From Bombus terrestris (lineage: Eukaryota; Arthropoda; Insecta; Hymenoptera; Apidae), in NCBI RefSeq assembly GCF_910591885.1, contig NC_063279.1, positions 4,402,001-4,466,000 on the forward strand: a stretch of 64,000 nt of DNA, given 5' to 3'. The first letter of the stretch is position 1; each line of letters begins with the position of its first letter. The notes below the pieces were generated by a model. The model saw only the letters and a program-made list of their open reading frames with translations. It was not told the origin of the DNA and did no database searches. Both the position numbers and the translations under genes were made by a program. Positions 38,581 through 50,869 of the stretch are shown here, one piece after another.

Positions 38581-39360
38581 TGTCTAACTGTCCCCTTTTC
38601 GAGCGTAACTTTCAACAACCAGCCTGATTAAAAAGGACCATCGACTATTTCATCAAACTACCCACAGGTACAACGAAAAACTTTTCTCCGAATGTAAATT
38701 AGACATCCAGGACGGAAGGAAGGAAGGAAGGAAGATAGCCTTGAAGTTTAACTCTTGAATCAACGTTCGATTCTGTTCTATCATTTCTTTTCTTCTTTTT
38801 CTTCTTTTTTTTTTCTTCCCTGCCTTAACCAAGAGCGCGGAAAATTCGTAAGAAAATGGCCGATCGGGATAAAAGAAATAGAGGAACGAAGCGAACGCGT
38901 TTATCGGTCCCTCGGAATTTTTCCACGACTGCGTCCCTGGCGATAAATCGACGACACGGACGTCGCTTTGCCCGCAAATCCAGCTTTTTGGAAAATTAAA
39001 CCTCTCTAAATCTCGTCGACCCCGGTGTTCACGCGCCCCCTCAATGAAAGGACGCCCGTAATGTCCCACCCCCGCCAACTGCCCCTATACCGCTATATCG
39101 GCTATTTATTTGCTACTGGCAGCCACGGCATTGCCACGTTTGTATACGTGTGGCCCTGCTATACGTGTGTATGCATGTATATTTATTGGAATTGAGTGGA
39201 GAATCCGCTAAGAACGGCCAGGATATATATTTCTCCCCTCGGCGAAGAAACATTCGGGCAAGGGGGCCGAGGGGAAAAGGTATTTAGAGATAAGAATTAC
39301 CACGATTCGTTCCGAGGGAATTATGGTGCAACGGCGAGATGCATGGGGTTAATTAAGTAA
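38581..39360. other. GC-rich island with pyrimidine and GGAA tracts
   Basis: Comprises a GGAA microsatellite, a long C/T tract (about 38780-38822), and a CpG-rich block to about 39110, followed by a G/A-rich segment near 39250-39290. A minus-strand frame of 141 codons (38653-39078) crosses the low-complexity tracts and reads KKKKRRKRRKE inside, a mark of a compositional frame. No gene is supported. Confidence 0.4.
38713..38734. repeat. (GGAA)5 microsatellite
   Basis: Consecutive GGAA units. Confidence 0.9.
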
Positions 39361-42300
39361 TTGTTTGGCCCTATCTATTTAGATGATATTAAGTTACCAT
39401 ATAATAGTTCTTTTTTACTTCTAACATTTTTTTAAATTTTTATGTAGCTGCTTTTTATTGTTAAAGTTCATTTGATTCTGTTCAATGGATATACTACGAT
39501 TGGTATTGATATTTCTGAAATAACAAAGTAGTGCATCTCGTTGCGTTAACGTAGGAGTAGCTGTAAAGAAAACGCGAGAAATTTTATTTCAGTGGAATTC
39601 AGGTATAAATTTATTACAACGCGAATTTCTCTGCCAATCACCATTTATCACATATCACATGTCATTTTGTTTTCACTTTTTAGTCATGGTATCTTCGTAA
39701 AATATGTATATTGTCACGACTATTCTCGTTAGGTCGATTATCGCGCCAGTGAAGTAAAGTAAATTTAAATAATCAATAATCAGATATGCAAATAAACTGA
39801 TAAATAATAACATTAATCTTTCATTGAAATAAAATATAATATCTATTTCTATATTAATATATTATTCATAATTTTCGAATACGAATTTTTAAGAGATTGA
39901 CAAATTTCAAACATATATTGTTATTGGCACTGTAATATTATATAACATTATTAACTATTCAATTCCGATTCGTATTTCCATATTCTCGTATGAATTTATT
40001 ATACTAAATTCACATAGAACGCTGTAAATACTACTAATGTATGTGTAATATAAATATAAATATAATACTATTATATATTATTCATCAGTATTTTACAAAC
40101 GATATTTCTGCAATACGAAGTGATAACTAAAATAAAAGAATTATTAAAATAATTTCTGACACATAATTTTAGTATATGATTTTTAATTAATATTTCAATT
40201 CCAAAAGGAAGCTTCACGTGCGAAATATTTCCAGGCGATGGTAGATAACGATAATGATAACTTGTGAATGTAACCATGACATTTTTTTAATTTTCACGGT
40301 ACTATGAATACATTGTACATATCGTACCACTTCTGTTCGCGGAATTATTCTAATAATGTGTGAAGTTGCTATATAACTGAGCTTTTTCGAACGATAGCTC
40401 AGCACTTCTGGCAAAAATTTACAGATAACGAATTTCATATATCTTGGGACCGTGGAATTATTTTAACAGCTTAAATTTTCATCTCGCAAGATGTAAAACT
40501 ACATTTCCATATTAAAGTTATACGAGTTATACTGTTATTACTCGTAAATCCCAGAGGAACCTGCCATTATTACTTTGAATATCATTTATAATTCTTACGC
40601 AATGTTTTATCGTCATCATGCATTTTCAAACAATATTTACGAGTGTCCGCATCAGAGTATTATATCTCACTGCTCTAATTATTGTATCTATAAATTTACT
40701 ATTGTAGCTTAGATAATACCAAGTATCGATATCTTTCGGAAATTTTTTTTTTTTTTAATAATCAATATTCTGATAAATAAGTATTGTGCAATATAAGTAT
40801 GTTTTGTCCATTAAAATTTCATATCTTTAATAAAACTATTGAACTAAGTGTTTTTAAAAGTATCTCGAAATGCACATTTTGCTAAAAAGGAAATGTGTCA
40901 TTGCTTTGATAATAGCATGTCATATTTTTACATTTAACACCGATATCCGCCACATCCTATGTCGATGCCTATTTTCAGCGTACACTAAATGTGAACTCAG
41001 TTGTATCCATCATGTAACCAATTATATCACTCGACATTTCTCTGCGATCAACGACCACGCCACGTTTCCGAATTGAACCATAAAAATTTAATTCTCCCGA
41101 TTGTTCCATAGAACGTTACCAATCATTGGTTGAACTTTCTGCACAGTTCAAACGTTCAAACCGAACCAAATCTCAACTTGTTATCCAATAGCGAATGTAG
41201 TAAGTTAACTTTGAAGATCGATCGTTCCTCTGAAAATTCGCTTGATCAAACTGGAAAAACGGAAACGAAAAATAAAAGAGAAAATTTTGCTTTCGTTGCA
41301 AACTCGAGATAGCAAAGGGGAACTTTCGAAACGTCAGGAGAATCGAATCGATGAACACAGTTCTTTGAGGATTAGAAGAAAACGAGGACGAAAGATGCTA
41401 TCGACTTATGAGTATGACTGCTTAACATTTGAGTATGTACTTACATAATTAACGAATATTACGTAGCAATCAAGAAGATTCAGCGCCAAATTTTAATGTT
41501 TTCCCTCGTGTTTCTTTCCAATCTTCGTTTTATAGTCAACTTACGCTTACATTCTACTTAAAAGGATCTTCATTAAACGATTCATATTCTTCGGCTGGTT
41601 AACAATTTCGAATTCAGAAACGCTATCTTGGAAGATTAGCAACACGCTTTCGTGCATCTTGCAGCTTTGAAAGCTTTAGGAGTGGAGCGCACATTATTTC
41701 GCTCGGAACTTGTCGAAGTTAATTTCAAGAAATGAATATCAAGAAGTTTCAAGATACACTATGCTGCTTTGATGTTTTAACGATGGCACAAAATTGAAAT
41801 ATCACTAAGGTTTTGAAAATTAGTAGCTGTTCCTTGATTTCTGGATTATTATTCAATTTAAAAATTATGCAGAACGAATTATTCTTCTATCATCGATTAA
41901 GAAAGTATCGCGTTATTGATATTTAATTTTCATATTACAAGAACGATCGAGAACCAGTAAGTATAGTTACATGATCCTTCTATCTCGCAGCAAAAACTTC
42001 CAACGAAAATACTAGAGGCATAGCTTTTTTCAACAAGGCAATTCTTGTTTTAGTAATGCACGCGTAGCAATTTTTACCAGCCTGATGTCGAATTGACAAA
42101 CAAGTTTCACCAAACGCTCGTACCCCGATGCGAATGTCAAAACGACAATCAATTCGAACCACTGAAACACGCGGTTTTTTATTTACAGGCATCGCCGCTC
42201 TTGCGTGAAAGTCGACAACAACGTCACCGTTTACATCGATCCCGCTGTTTTCCCCTGTTTTTCCGCCTTTTAGTGCCTTTTATTTCCAGTCATATCGTTC

Positions 42301-42860
42301 CATAACAGCGTGTACTATCAGTGCATAACATCAAAATCGGAAATCAGTTATCATCTCTTTCGACGACGACTTTTTCTCGTATTTATAGTGTTTTAGAATA
42401 GTAAATCTCGTTGAAATGGAAAATCATTCTAATTGAAACATATTTCTGAATTATTATCGGACAATTAAAAAATTTCAATGTTAAGCTCGCTAAATGTTGG
42501 TTGAATCAACCTCTTGTAGATTATATTTGCCAATTTATATTGTTTTGGAATTCTTGCTCATTCTGATTTTCACGAATACTTTGTTTAACATATACCAATA
42601 ACATCAAAATTTAACATAAATATTCTGAGCGAACGCGCACAAAGCTTGCGTTATGTTTATTTCGTCATTTCTATATTTAACTGTTTTTTGTATTTTTAAA
42701 ATCTACGATATAAATTATCGATAGATTGAACTGAAAGATATAAAACTGAAAAGTATTAATTTCATCCTTAAGCCTTTAAATCAATTTTCGCCTTAATATA
42801 ACGATACTGTCCGCTGTACATTTTTCCATCCTAAACCTTTTAACCCCGTGGTTCACTCGA
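39361..42860. other. AT-rich non-coding stretch
   Basis: Includes a T run at about 40745-40757 and mild CpG patches at 41600-41720 and 42060-42290. The only frame worth separate mention is at 40870-41076. Confidence 0.55.
40870..41076 (+). CDS. possible small secreted Cys-rich ORF
   Basis: An ATG at 40870 (context CTCGAAATGC, G at -3) opens 68 codons. After MHILLKRK a hydrophobic run CVIALIIACHIFTF resembles a short signal peptide. Then come four cysteines in the pattern C-x-C-x8-C-x3-C within residues about 30-45, and a polar tail follows. That arrangement is what a small secreted or toxin-like peptide would show, but the Cys motif fits no family I recognise and the surrounding DNA is AT-rich. 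A chance frame is the main alternative. Confidence 0.17.
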   Translation: MHILLKRKCVIALIIACHIFTFNTDIRHILCRCLFSAYTKCELSCIHHVTNYITRHFSAINDHATFPN

Positions 42861-43063
42861 AACGTGAAAAATCCGTTTCACCGACCCGAAGTCGCAAACT
42901 CCACGAGTTTAACCCCGAGCAGACACACGAATCGTTGCCGCTACTTCTTGGAAATTCTATACTGCAGCGCATGTACGACCAGTATACGGTGTATGAAAGG
43001 TGACCAGTTATTTTGCAACGTTATTTTGCTCGCTAGATTGCTAGTTGTAAGAAACGTAGGTAA
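42861..43063 (+). other. possible isolated internal exon region
   Basis: A GC-richer patch holds an acceptor-like TATACTGCAG ending at 42967 and two donors: AAAG before GTGACC (GT at 43000-43001), and a near-consensus TAG before GTAAGTGTG (GT at 43060-43061). The interval 42968-43059 (92 nt) is open in the phase that reads ACTTSIRCMKGDQLF and onward through a Leu/Val-rich stretch. The same frame is open upstream to about 42864. No domain is recognised. Confidence 0.2.
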
Positions 43064-45053
43064 GTGTGTGTACCCATACGCTTACACCGCAGCAGTGTAC
43101 AAATTCTCTTGTTAACCTACGACTTAAATCTTGCAAACACAATATTCCAAGCCACCGGTAGTATCTTATGTTTGATTGTAAAAATTGATAAATATATTCG
43201 ATTTAAGGTATTCTATGATTCTACTTATTCCAGTGTATCATCCGAAAGAATATTTCGAGAAATATATCAGAATTTCTAGAGTAGTCAAAATAGGTAATTC
43301 GTAATTTTCCATAGAAATCTTATGGATTTACGGAGGTTTATTTTTGGAGATTCAAATGGATTTTCATATGCTTCGATCAAAGTATTTTCTGCGTATAACG
43401 ATTTTATATCCCTGATGTGTGATAATAAATAAAAAATGTAAACTAAAAGAAATTAAATATTTAAAGAAAAATGTATAAATAATTCTTACGTATTTCATCG
43501 GGAAGAACATTTATAAAAAGTAGTTTAATGAAATCGTATTACATCAGATCAAAGCGAAACGTAAGAGGTTACGATCCTAATGGTCTCCAGAGAAATCAAA
43601 CAAGATAAAAATGTAAAAAAAGAAACGTTTCTACTAAATCCTAATGACATTTTGAAAAGTATGTATTTATATAGTAGATATTGTGCTGAATGTAGAACGT
43701 CACTCCGAAAAGCGAAATAAAGCCGCTTTTGTGCGCTACCAACCGCACGTTTCCTTAATAACTTGCCGCGTCGCGCCATCGCATTTCATTTATGTGTCCA
43801 AGCATTTATTGTCCAATAAACCACGACCGGATACCGTGTAACTTGTTAGCGGAAGCTGACTTGCTTGCGAAATAGAAAATCGAGTTAAAAGAAGACAAGA
43901 TTGTTGGAGAGAATCATTGGTAAGTAGAAAGTATGTGAGTCGGTATGGTCAATGAAACAATAATTTCCGGATACTAGACTATGTAATCGTACGATTGTCT
44001 GATAATACTAATCGTAGTTTTGTACTTCGATATTGCTGGATAAAAGTATCTTTTGTGCCTGAAGCAGACAAATATTTGTATTAATTTCTTATATATCAAT
44101 TGTTACGGTACTTTTTTAATTTAGGTATGTTTATCGTTTATCTGGGAGGAAACCGTCGATTGTTTATTTTATTTTTGCAAACCAGATATATCTCTAAGGA
44201 CGATACAGAAATCATTAAATTTAGATTCTAAATAGAGAAACTACCGACAGATTTATTGAAAAATCATTAGAAAAAATTGTAGCATATTTGGATAAATTGT
44301 GATTACGAAGTAGATCAAATAATATAATTATGATTAACAATTCATAATTTATCATTGCTGAATGCACAAAGAAAGTTCCACGTACACTATAATTTTGAAG
44401 CTTTAACAATTACAATTTACTTCGGGAACCAAGAATTAGCCTCTCAAAGGAACAAACCTCGTTAACTTTTTCCAATCATGGCCTGATCGAGCCCATACTT
44501 CAGCGTGACTTTTCGTCAGAAGCTCACTTTTCTACGATGCAAGAACTGTGCGGAAAATGGACGATTCTTCGCGGCTCGTTAATCGAATCACTCGCGATGA
44601 AACGCGACGGACGTCGCTCTCGATTCAATCGCCCCCAGCGGTTTGACAAAATTGATACTGCAAAACGACGTAGCCAAACGCAACTAAAAAGGAAGATACA
44701 GACAGACAAAGCTAGGGGAAGAAGTAAAATAACGAATTGAGCAAACCATAATAACAAAAAGACAACGAGAAGTGGAAATAAAACAGTACATGGCACGGTG
44801 TGTAATACAAGAAGTTTCATCGCTCTTAACTACTATCTATCATTGAACCATTAGAAAGCATAATTATTTAATTTTGGATATTTAATTAAATTTGATTTTA
44901 TTACTAATCTCTATCATGAAGAACGTACAATACAAAATATGAATGAAATATTTTACATTTCAGTAATCTAACATAGCTTATTATAGTCATCTATAGGCTA
45001 ACGATGCTATTTAAGGACTGACTAATTTATGGAAGAGGAACAAGATAGGCATA
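43064..45053. other. AT-rich non-coding stretch with one GC-richer patch
   Basis: The patch at about 44440-44760 has a short plus frame (44537-44740) and a 98-codon minus frame, neither with a domain. A donor-like TTG before GTAAGTAG occurs near 43920 without a matching exon. Confidence 0.5.
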
Positions 45054-45120
45054 CAGTGGTTCACGAAAGTATTTCAACATTTGTCGCAGGAAACTTTTAC
45101 GTATACATCGCATGTATAAT
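45054..45120. mobile_element. partial copy of the CAGT-TIR MITE family
   Basis: Starting right after TA, the sequence CAGTGGTTCACGAAAGTATT matches the terminal repeat of the element at 35376. The following AACATTTGTCGCAGGAAACT parallels AACATCTGTAGAAACCTTTT in that element. I find no matching right end downstream, so this is a truncated or strongly decayed copy. Confidence 0.6.
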
Positions 45121-45159
45121 GTAAAAAGAAAAAAATAGCGACAAAACGAAAAGGTAATG

Positions 45160-45660
45160 CTTCTTTCGCGTTATCCTCTATAAACGTTGCGATAAATCAT
45201 GGCGAGGGTGACGCGAGTGTACGGTCGCTTTAATAAATTAATTTCATCAGCTAGCTAATTGTCGCCGGTTGTTTTCCCGCGGCAAATACGCGACCGTCAA
45301 TTACACCGCGTCGAATGGCGGACGTGCAAATGGCGTCGCGATGAAAACAGGCGAAACAAAAAAAAAAAGAACAACGACGGACGAAGTTACGAAAAAAGAA
45401 TAAAAGAAAGAAAAAGAAAGAAATGAGGTGGAGAAGAGAGAGAGAGAGAGAGAGAAAGAGGAAGGATTTGTTTATGCTAATCGAGAGCCGCGTCGATCGC
45501 ATTTTAATCAGTCGTCGATTGCGGACGCGGCCAATCTACGTGGCGGAACGCGAATTCCTACGGCCGTCGGTTTGCATTTTCGACAGACTAGCTTGATTGC
45601 TTGCGAATACGCAACGACAAACGCGGCCAGAGATCGATGCTCCCACATCTGCTCCGACTA
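45160..45660. other. CpG-rich island with purine tract
   Basis: CpG-rich flanks surround an A/G-rich low-complexity centre (about 45355-45465, including the AG run). A TAAATTAATTTCATCAGCTA AT-core patch lies at the left. Overlapping plus and minus frames are present, none with a domain. A candidate regulatory element. Confidence 0.4.
45435..45454. repeat. AG microsatellite
   Basis: An AGAG run inside a longer purine tract. Confidence 0.9.
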
Positions 45661-48380
45661 TCGTTAAATATAAACATTTGCTGTGCATATCAACTACCAC
45701 AGGAACAAGCTGGAAAGGTTGTGTCTTATGACGTTCAAGTTTCGAATACTGTATGTGTGTTAAATTCCATGTATGTGCTCGGGGGAGTTCTGTCGATTTT
45801 GTTTCAAACAGAATTGATCGTACGATTGGAATACGACAGAAAATTAGTTGGATGTTAAGTAGCGAGATGTCGATTGTTCCGTTTATAGATAGAATAAATG
45901 AATACGTTTAACCCCGCGACTGATGCATACTCTGACGTTTCCTACGGATGTGATTTACTGGTGTTGTTATTATAAGTTCATTTTCTGCTATTTTTTAATA
46001 TCGTACAAAACATCAATTAACTATTAACTTTTCCGACAGTAGAATTTCGTTTAGGAAGTTGGAATCATTCGAAATTTCACAATTTCAGGTATTTCTTTTT
46101 ATTTTTATCTTTTTTTTTCTGAAACCTGAAGAACAAGTATGTACGAAAATATATTTTTCATTTGAAAGAAATAATTCAAGTAGCCGTTATTTTGATCTTC
46201 TAGTGGTGTAATTTATGTAATGTATAAATGTAATGTAAAATAGATAAAGTATGTTTTCTGCTTTAGATACATCCAGATTTTTTATTTACGATTTTGTTCG
46301 ATGCATTATGTGTACACGCTCCTAACATCTGTTAAGGCTTAATTCTTTGGAAAAATTAATCAACTGCAACAAAGAAGTGTTGTTTCAGATGATGAAATTT
46401 ATCAGCGTTTTAATCTACATGCAATCAACGATGAAACGATGTTTTAATGATAAACATTAATGTCATTTAAACCCGAAAAACGGAATTAGAATAAATGACA
46501 CTGATCAAATATCGACGCGTAAATTACATCTACTGACCAAACATCAAATATAGGATAATCACGTTGATTATATCGAAACAGTAATAGTATATCGAAATGT
46601 CAAGGAATTATCAATCCACCAATTAACAACACTGATGAGATGACGTACTATATGTATACACGATTTCGATAATCAGTATCAATCAGTGGTATCTTGATTG
46701 GTCCTCGTCTTGTACACACTTTTAGCAAATTAATTAATTCCTGAATTTCAATAAAATTTCAGGATGACGGAACGAAAATGAATTTCGTTTGAATATTTTG
46801 TGCTACCTCGTGTATAAATTATATGTATATGCAATTATCAAATGGTGCTGTCATATTTCATGCAATTGATAATTAACGCATTAATAATCAAGAAAAATTT
46901 AGATAAGCATTTGTCATTATTTTCTATAAACTTTATTTTTGTCATATATATTTATCAGATGAATTTATTCAGTTAATCCACAAGCAAACAGATTATTCGC
47001 AGAGAACGTTACATAATCGTTTATGTAATGTTTCTTCAAAGGGAATGTTTGGCAATAGTGTACGAGGGTTTTACTTTGATGAAGATGCCATGAACCGCGT
47101 TTACCTTGGAAATTTCAATTATTTAGTGAATTTTAGGTTCAAGTGACCCGTTTCTATTTCGATTAACCTTGTTAATTGAAATTCCGACGTAGAATTCAAC
47201 ACGTTGGTAAACTAGTAGAATGACGATGATTGCTTGGAGAGACAATTGTTTCTGTCATCACGTACCTGCTAGAATTTCAGAATTCGAATTTAAAAATAAT
47301 TTTCTCTAATGAATGTCATCCTTGAACGTTTTAAACGAACCTCCGCTGTGAACACTTTTGTAATAAAAAAAAAAAAAAAAAAAAAAAATAGGAACGTAGA
47401 TCAGAATTTATTGAATGTTGCGAGTTTAATTAATAACAATTAAACAACTTTATTAAAAAAATAAAAATGAATAATACAGACAGAAAAACGAAATGTAAAA
47501 CTATAGATTGCTAAGAGATGGATATTTTCACAAAAAAATAAAACAAACGATATATCGTAAGTGAAAAAATTGTTAGTTTCCATAAAATAAGGTTACCAGT
47601 TCTGTTCGAAGCTCGATGGTTCATAAATCTGTGAATTGCAATAGAATTACTGTAAACTTATTATCCGAAGATCTATTTAACCGTATAAACAAATTTATAA
47701 TTGATGTTGGCGCAGGATTGTCCTGTTTCCTGTGTTACTTTTGCCACTTTGATCACTCGCCTATCCCGACAGCAGTGAAAGAGAAACCGATGACAAAATG
47801 TTGGTCACTAACGCAGATTAATGAAACGAAATAACGAAAATGAAAATTGATCGATGTGGAACACCGTCTACCACGCTTGCACGCAATCACGATGTATCCC
47901 CGCAACACGCTATAACATTAGGATTATTGCGTTTGCTTGGTATTTTTCAATTTTAATTCGTCTGTGTTTCGCCTTAAACGAAAAGAGTGCCAGTGTGTAA
48001 AAACAATTTTTATCAATTGTAACAAGATTTGATAAGTTCTTTAACAAATATCGAAAACAAATTGTGGCTACAAAGCTAATCGAAATGAAATTTCAGCGTT
48101 TTACAATACGAAACAGGATTTGATAAAAGTTTATCAAACAATTGATCGACAAATTTTACCCGCGTTATTAAATTCCAATTCTTTGCACGATAGTTCGTCG
48201 AATCTTTACGAAAATAACAAAATTTGTAAATTCCACGTTCAACCCTTTTCCAAGTATTATGCGAGAATATCGATCGATTTTATAAGAAATAATTTATCCT
48301 AAGTATCTCTTTCTTTACATTCGTACGAAGCAGTATATCACAAATAGTCCGAAAATTTTAATAGTCACTTTAAAATGTTC
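45661..48380. other. AT-rich non-coding stretch
   Basis: Contains the A23 run. No gene or element is supported. Confidence 0.6.
47366..47388. repeat. A23 homopolymer
   Basis: An uninterrupted run of 23 A. I see no retroposed gene body or target duplication around it, so it is listed only as a homopolymer. Confidence 0.95.
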
Positions 48381-48970
48381 CAGACTAGACAGAATCGGTA
48401 CGAACGAACAGAGTTGGAAGGGGTTCCGACTGATCATTTAATCGAAATATTTCCTTTTATTTTCGTTTCTTTAATTAACTGTTCAAGTTGCAGCACAATA
48501 GCAGCCGCGGAACGTAAAAAGGAGACGTCTTACGACTTCTTTTTTCTCTTCGTCTTGCTCTTTCGTTCGATTCTTCTTCGTTTCTCCACGGAACGAAGAG
48601 CATGGTGTTAAATTCGTAAATACCCAGCTAATTACTTTCGCATCGTTTCCGGTTTACCACGTCCCCCCAAGATTTTCCAGGAACTTTCGTTCTTCCGAAC
48701 CGGAGAGAGAAAAGTTTTCTGTTTACGGTGGTGCTCGAAACTCAAATGTCAGCGCGGCCGATGAAATTTATCTTTGAGCTCCTCGTACTCATCGAACGGG
48801 ATCGCCTCCCGCCAGTTTCAACCCGGGTACCGGTTCTTCCTTTTTTCCCTTTACTTCTGTGAGCAACTTTAATTGTTTCACAGCCCGTTGGATCTTAGAT
48901 TTAGCCTACTTTAATTAAAATCCTCACCCGTCACGATTTCGTCGAATGGCGCATCAAGCGTATCGTTGCT
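48381..48970. other. GC-richer island
   Basis: A CpG-richer block with GGGTACCGG and CAGCGCGGCC segments. A 78-codon plus frame (48375-48611) covers the left part without a domain. A candidate regulatory element. Confidence 0.4.
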
Positions 48971-49720
48971 ACTAATGATTTTAAGACGCGAGATAAATGC
49001 AGTAAAGAAACGTAGATCACGTTACGTACAGTTAAAAACATAATTATTATTGTAAGAATTGGATAATTTCGTGAATATGTATTTCTATCTCAAATAGGCA
49101 AATCTTTAAAATACTCTTTTCAGATCCATATCTCTCTATATTCTATAATTTTTATTCTATATCATGTTTGTATATTACAAAACTTTACATAAATCCTTAT
49201 AAAAGTTATTTCCTGTAAAGTTCGCGAAGTAAAGTTTTGCAATTTAGGAAGCTATAGATAGATACGCGTTGACTTAAATCCAAGGCGTACAAAGTGAACG
49301 TACAGCAAGAACTTAAATTGCATCTGAAAATAATAAAAATTGCCTCAAATTATTCATTAGACCTTTTATACCTTATTCTTCGTTTGTTTTTTTAAAAGTC
49401 TTAATATCTGAAAATTAATTGTCGATCCATCAGCTTTGTAATACTAGTCAGTTTCGTCTAATCGGCTTTTCACATTAAACTCTCGAACGAAAGGAAACCA
49501 TTGCCACCAACCAACCAGCAAACCAACCGAGTTGATCTTTTATGTAAACCTTGTTACTGAAACATTTATACAAAAATCCTGGTGAAACAATTTCAAACCA
49601 GCAGACACCAGAATCGTGTTTTACATCGTTGAAATCAGCATTCAAGTAAACAACAATCCTTGTTTAAAATATCTAAATGAGGAATTAACTTAAACCGAGA
49701 GAACGAACTATATATCTATA
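48971..49720. other. AT-rich non-coding stretch
   Basis: A short array of AACCAACCAGCAAACCAACC-like units occurs near 49507. Nothing else is supportable. Confidence 0.55.
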
Positions 49721-50213
49721 TCTAGTTGGTGCAAGCAGCATGACCGGTCGGAATAATTGCTCGACCGAGTAACGCGTTCTAATCGAGTGCACTCGACCCA
49801 CCCGGTCGTCACGTAATCCCGTCTCGAGTCTTTAAATAAAGGGAAAAGAGCGGTGTTTCCGGTGGAAGTGCAGGAAGGGTCCTCGAGAGGCATCGCGTTG
49901 CGACGATTCAGCTAAGAGGACGCGGCGTGATCGAGGAACGACCCGAGGCTGACGGAATTTATTCGGAATCGATAATCAATTTACTGCTCGCCCGACAGAA
50001 CAACGCGACGACCGTCGTCGCTTTTGCTCGAGATTGGCCGACGAAACGATGGAGAACAGGATGGTCGAAATCGAATCGAAATACAGAGAGCGAAGTCGCG
50101 AATTTATTTTATTTCTACGACGGAGCGAGCATCCTTTGAGGGACTTAATTAAGTGTCTGGCGGTTACGGGGGTATCGATTGCGGTAAAAATCAGCCGAAG
50201 CGCAATGCGTCGG
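49721..50213. other. CpG-rich island
   Basis: One of the densest CpG blocks after the left edge. Two overlapping plus frames are open: 49927-50139, and 50034-50234, where the first in-frame ATG is at 50049 and reads MENRMVEIESKYRERSREF. The latter would give a 61-residue basic polypeptide with no known domain. A regulatory element or a hidden exon are both possible. Confidence 0.4.
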
Positions 50214-50864
50214 TTACGTAATGACCGGAACTAGGAAATTTCCAAGAAAAACGATGAAAACCAGTGACAGAAAGCTATCCGCTATGAAAACTAATGAGCG
50301 GTGATGGATGAAGTCGAGTACTAATGAAGTAGACTGGAATGATGTGTTTCCATGACGATAATACCGTTCGTAAGTGAAATTTAATTGCACGTGCTGCAAG
50401 TTTCGGGCAACGCTTTGAAAATTCTCGAAGATTAAATTGGGCGTGTGGTGTTTAGGTCTTTTGACGGTATTGGACGCTTTAATATTTGTCATGATATTCA
50501 TTGATTGATGAATTGAAAATAAAAAATCAAAATTAATCGATAAAAAATAAAAGAGATAAATAAAAATAATCGATAAAATATTACGATAGGTATCTTTTAA
50601 GTAAGTATACGAACGAAACTTCGTTAGATTCGTCTGTCCAATTTCATCCCTTTGCTCCAAGATACGATTTGTAAGAGAAAAGCTATTTTTCTTTACGATA
50701 ATAATGGATGTATAATAACAAACATTTGTTGTTTTCAAATAAAATATTTGTATTTTGTTATATGTTGAAATAATATCTGTTTGATGAATGAGCAAATATC
50801 TCTGTGAGTCAACGTATATAAAATCCTGAGTCAGGAATAAAATTCCCTTTACATATGGACGCAT
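50214..50864 (-). CDS. 216-codon open frame of unknown function
   Basis: A genuine ATG (complement at 50862-50864) opens 216 codons on the minus strand, mostly through AT-rich DNA where stops should be frequent. The predicted protein starts MRPYVKGILFLTQDF. It has a hydrophobic segment at about residues 96-116 (ILSIIFIYLFYFLSI and onward) and a second at the C-terminus, about residues 190-215 (LVFIADSFLSLVFIVFLGNF), with a polar, His- and Asn-containing region between. No domain or family is recognised. The 5' two-thirds is AT-rich while the 3' end runs into the CpG island at 49.7-50.2 kb. A young gene, an eroded transposon frame or chance are all open. Confidence 0.25.
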   Translation of the reverse strand: MRPYVKGILFLTQDFIYVDSQRYLLIHQTDIISTYNKIQIFYLKTTNVCYYTSIIIVKKNSFSLTNRILEQRDEIGQTNLTKFRSYTYLKDTYRNILSIIFIYLFYFLSINFDFLFSIHQSMNIMTNIKASNTVKRPKHHTPNLIFENFQSVARNLQHVQLNFTYERYYRHGNTSFQSTSLVLDFIHHRSLVFIADSFLSLVFIVFLGNFLVPVIT

Positions 50865-50869
50865 TAAAA

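Noticed and set aside
38653..39078. 141-codon minus-strand frame
   Set aside because: It runs through GGAA and C/T microsatellites and reads a Lys/Arg run; it is compositional.
47366..47388. A23 run as a retroposon poly(A) tail
   Set aside because: No gene-like or LINE/SINE-like body and no flanking target duplication are visible.
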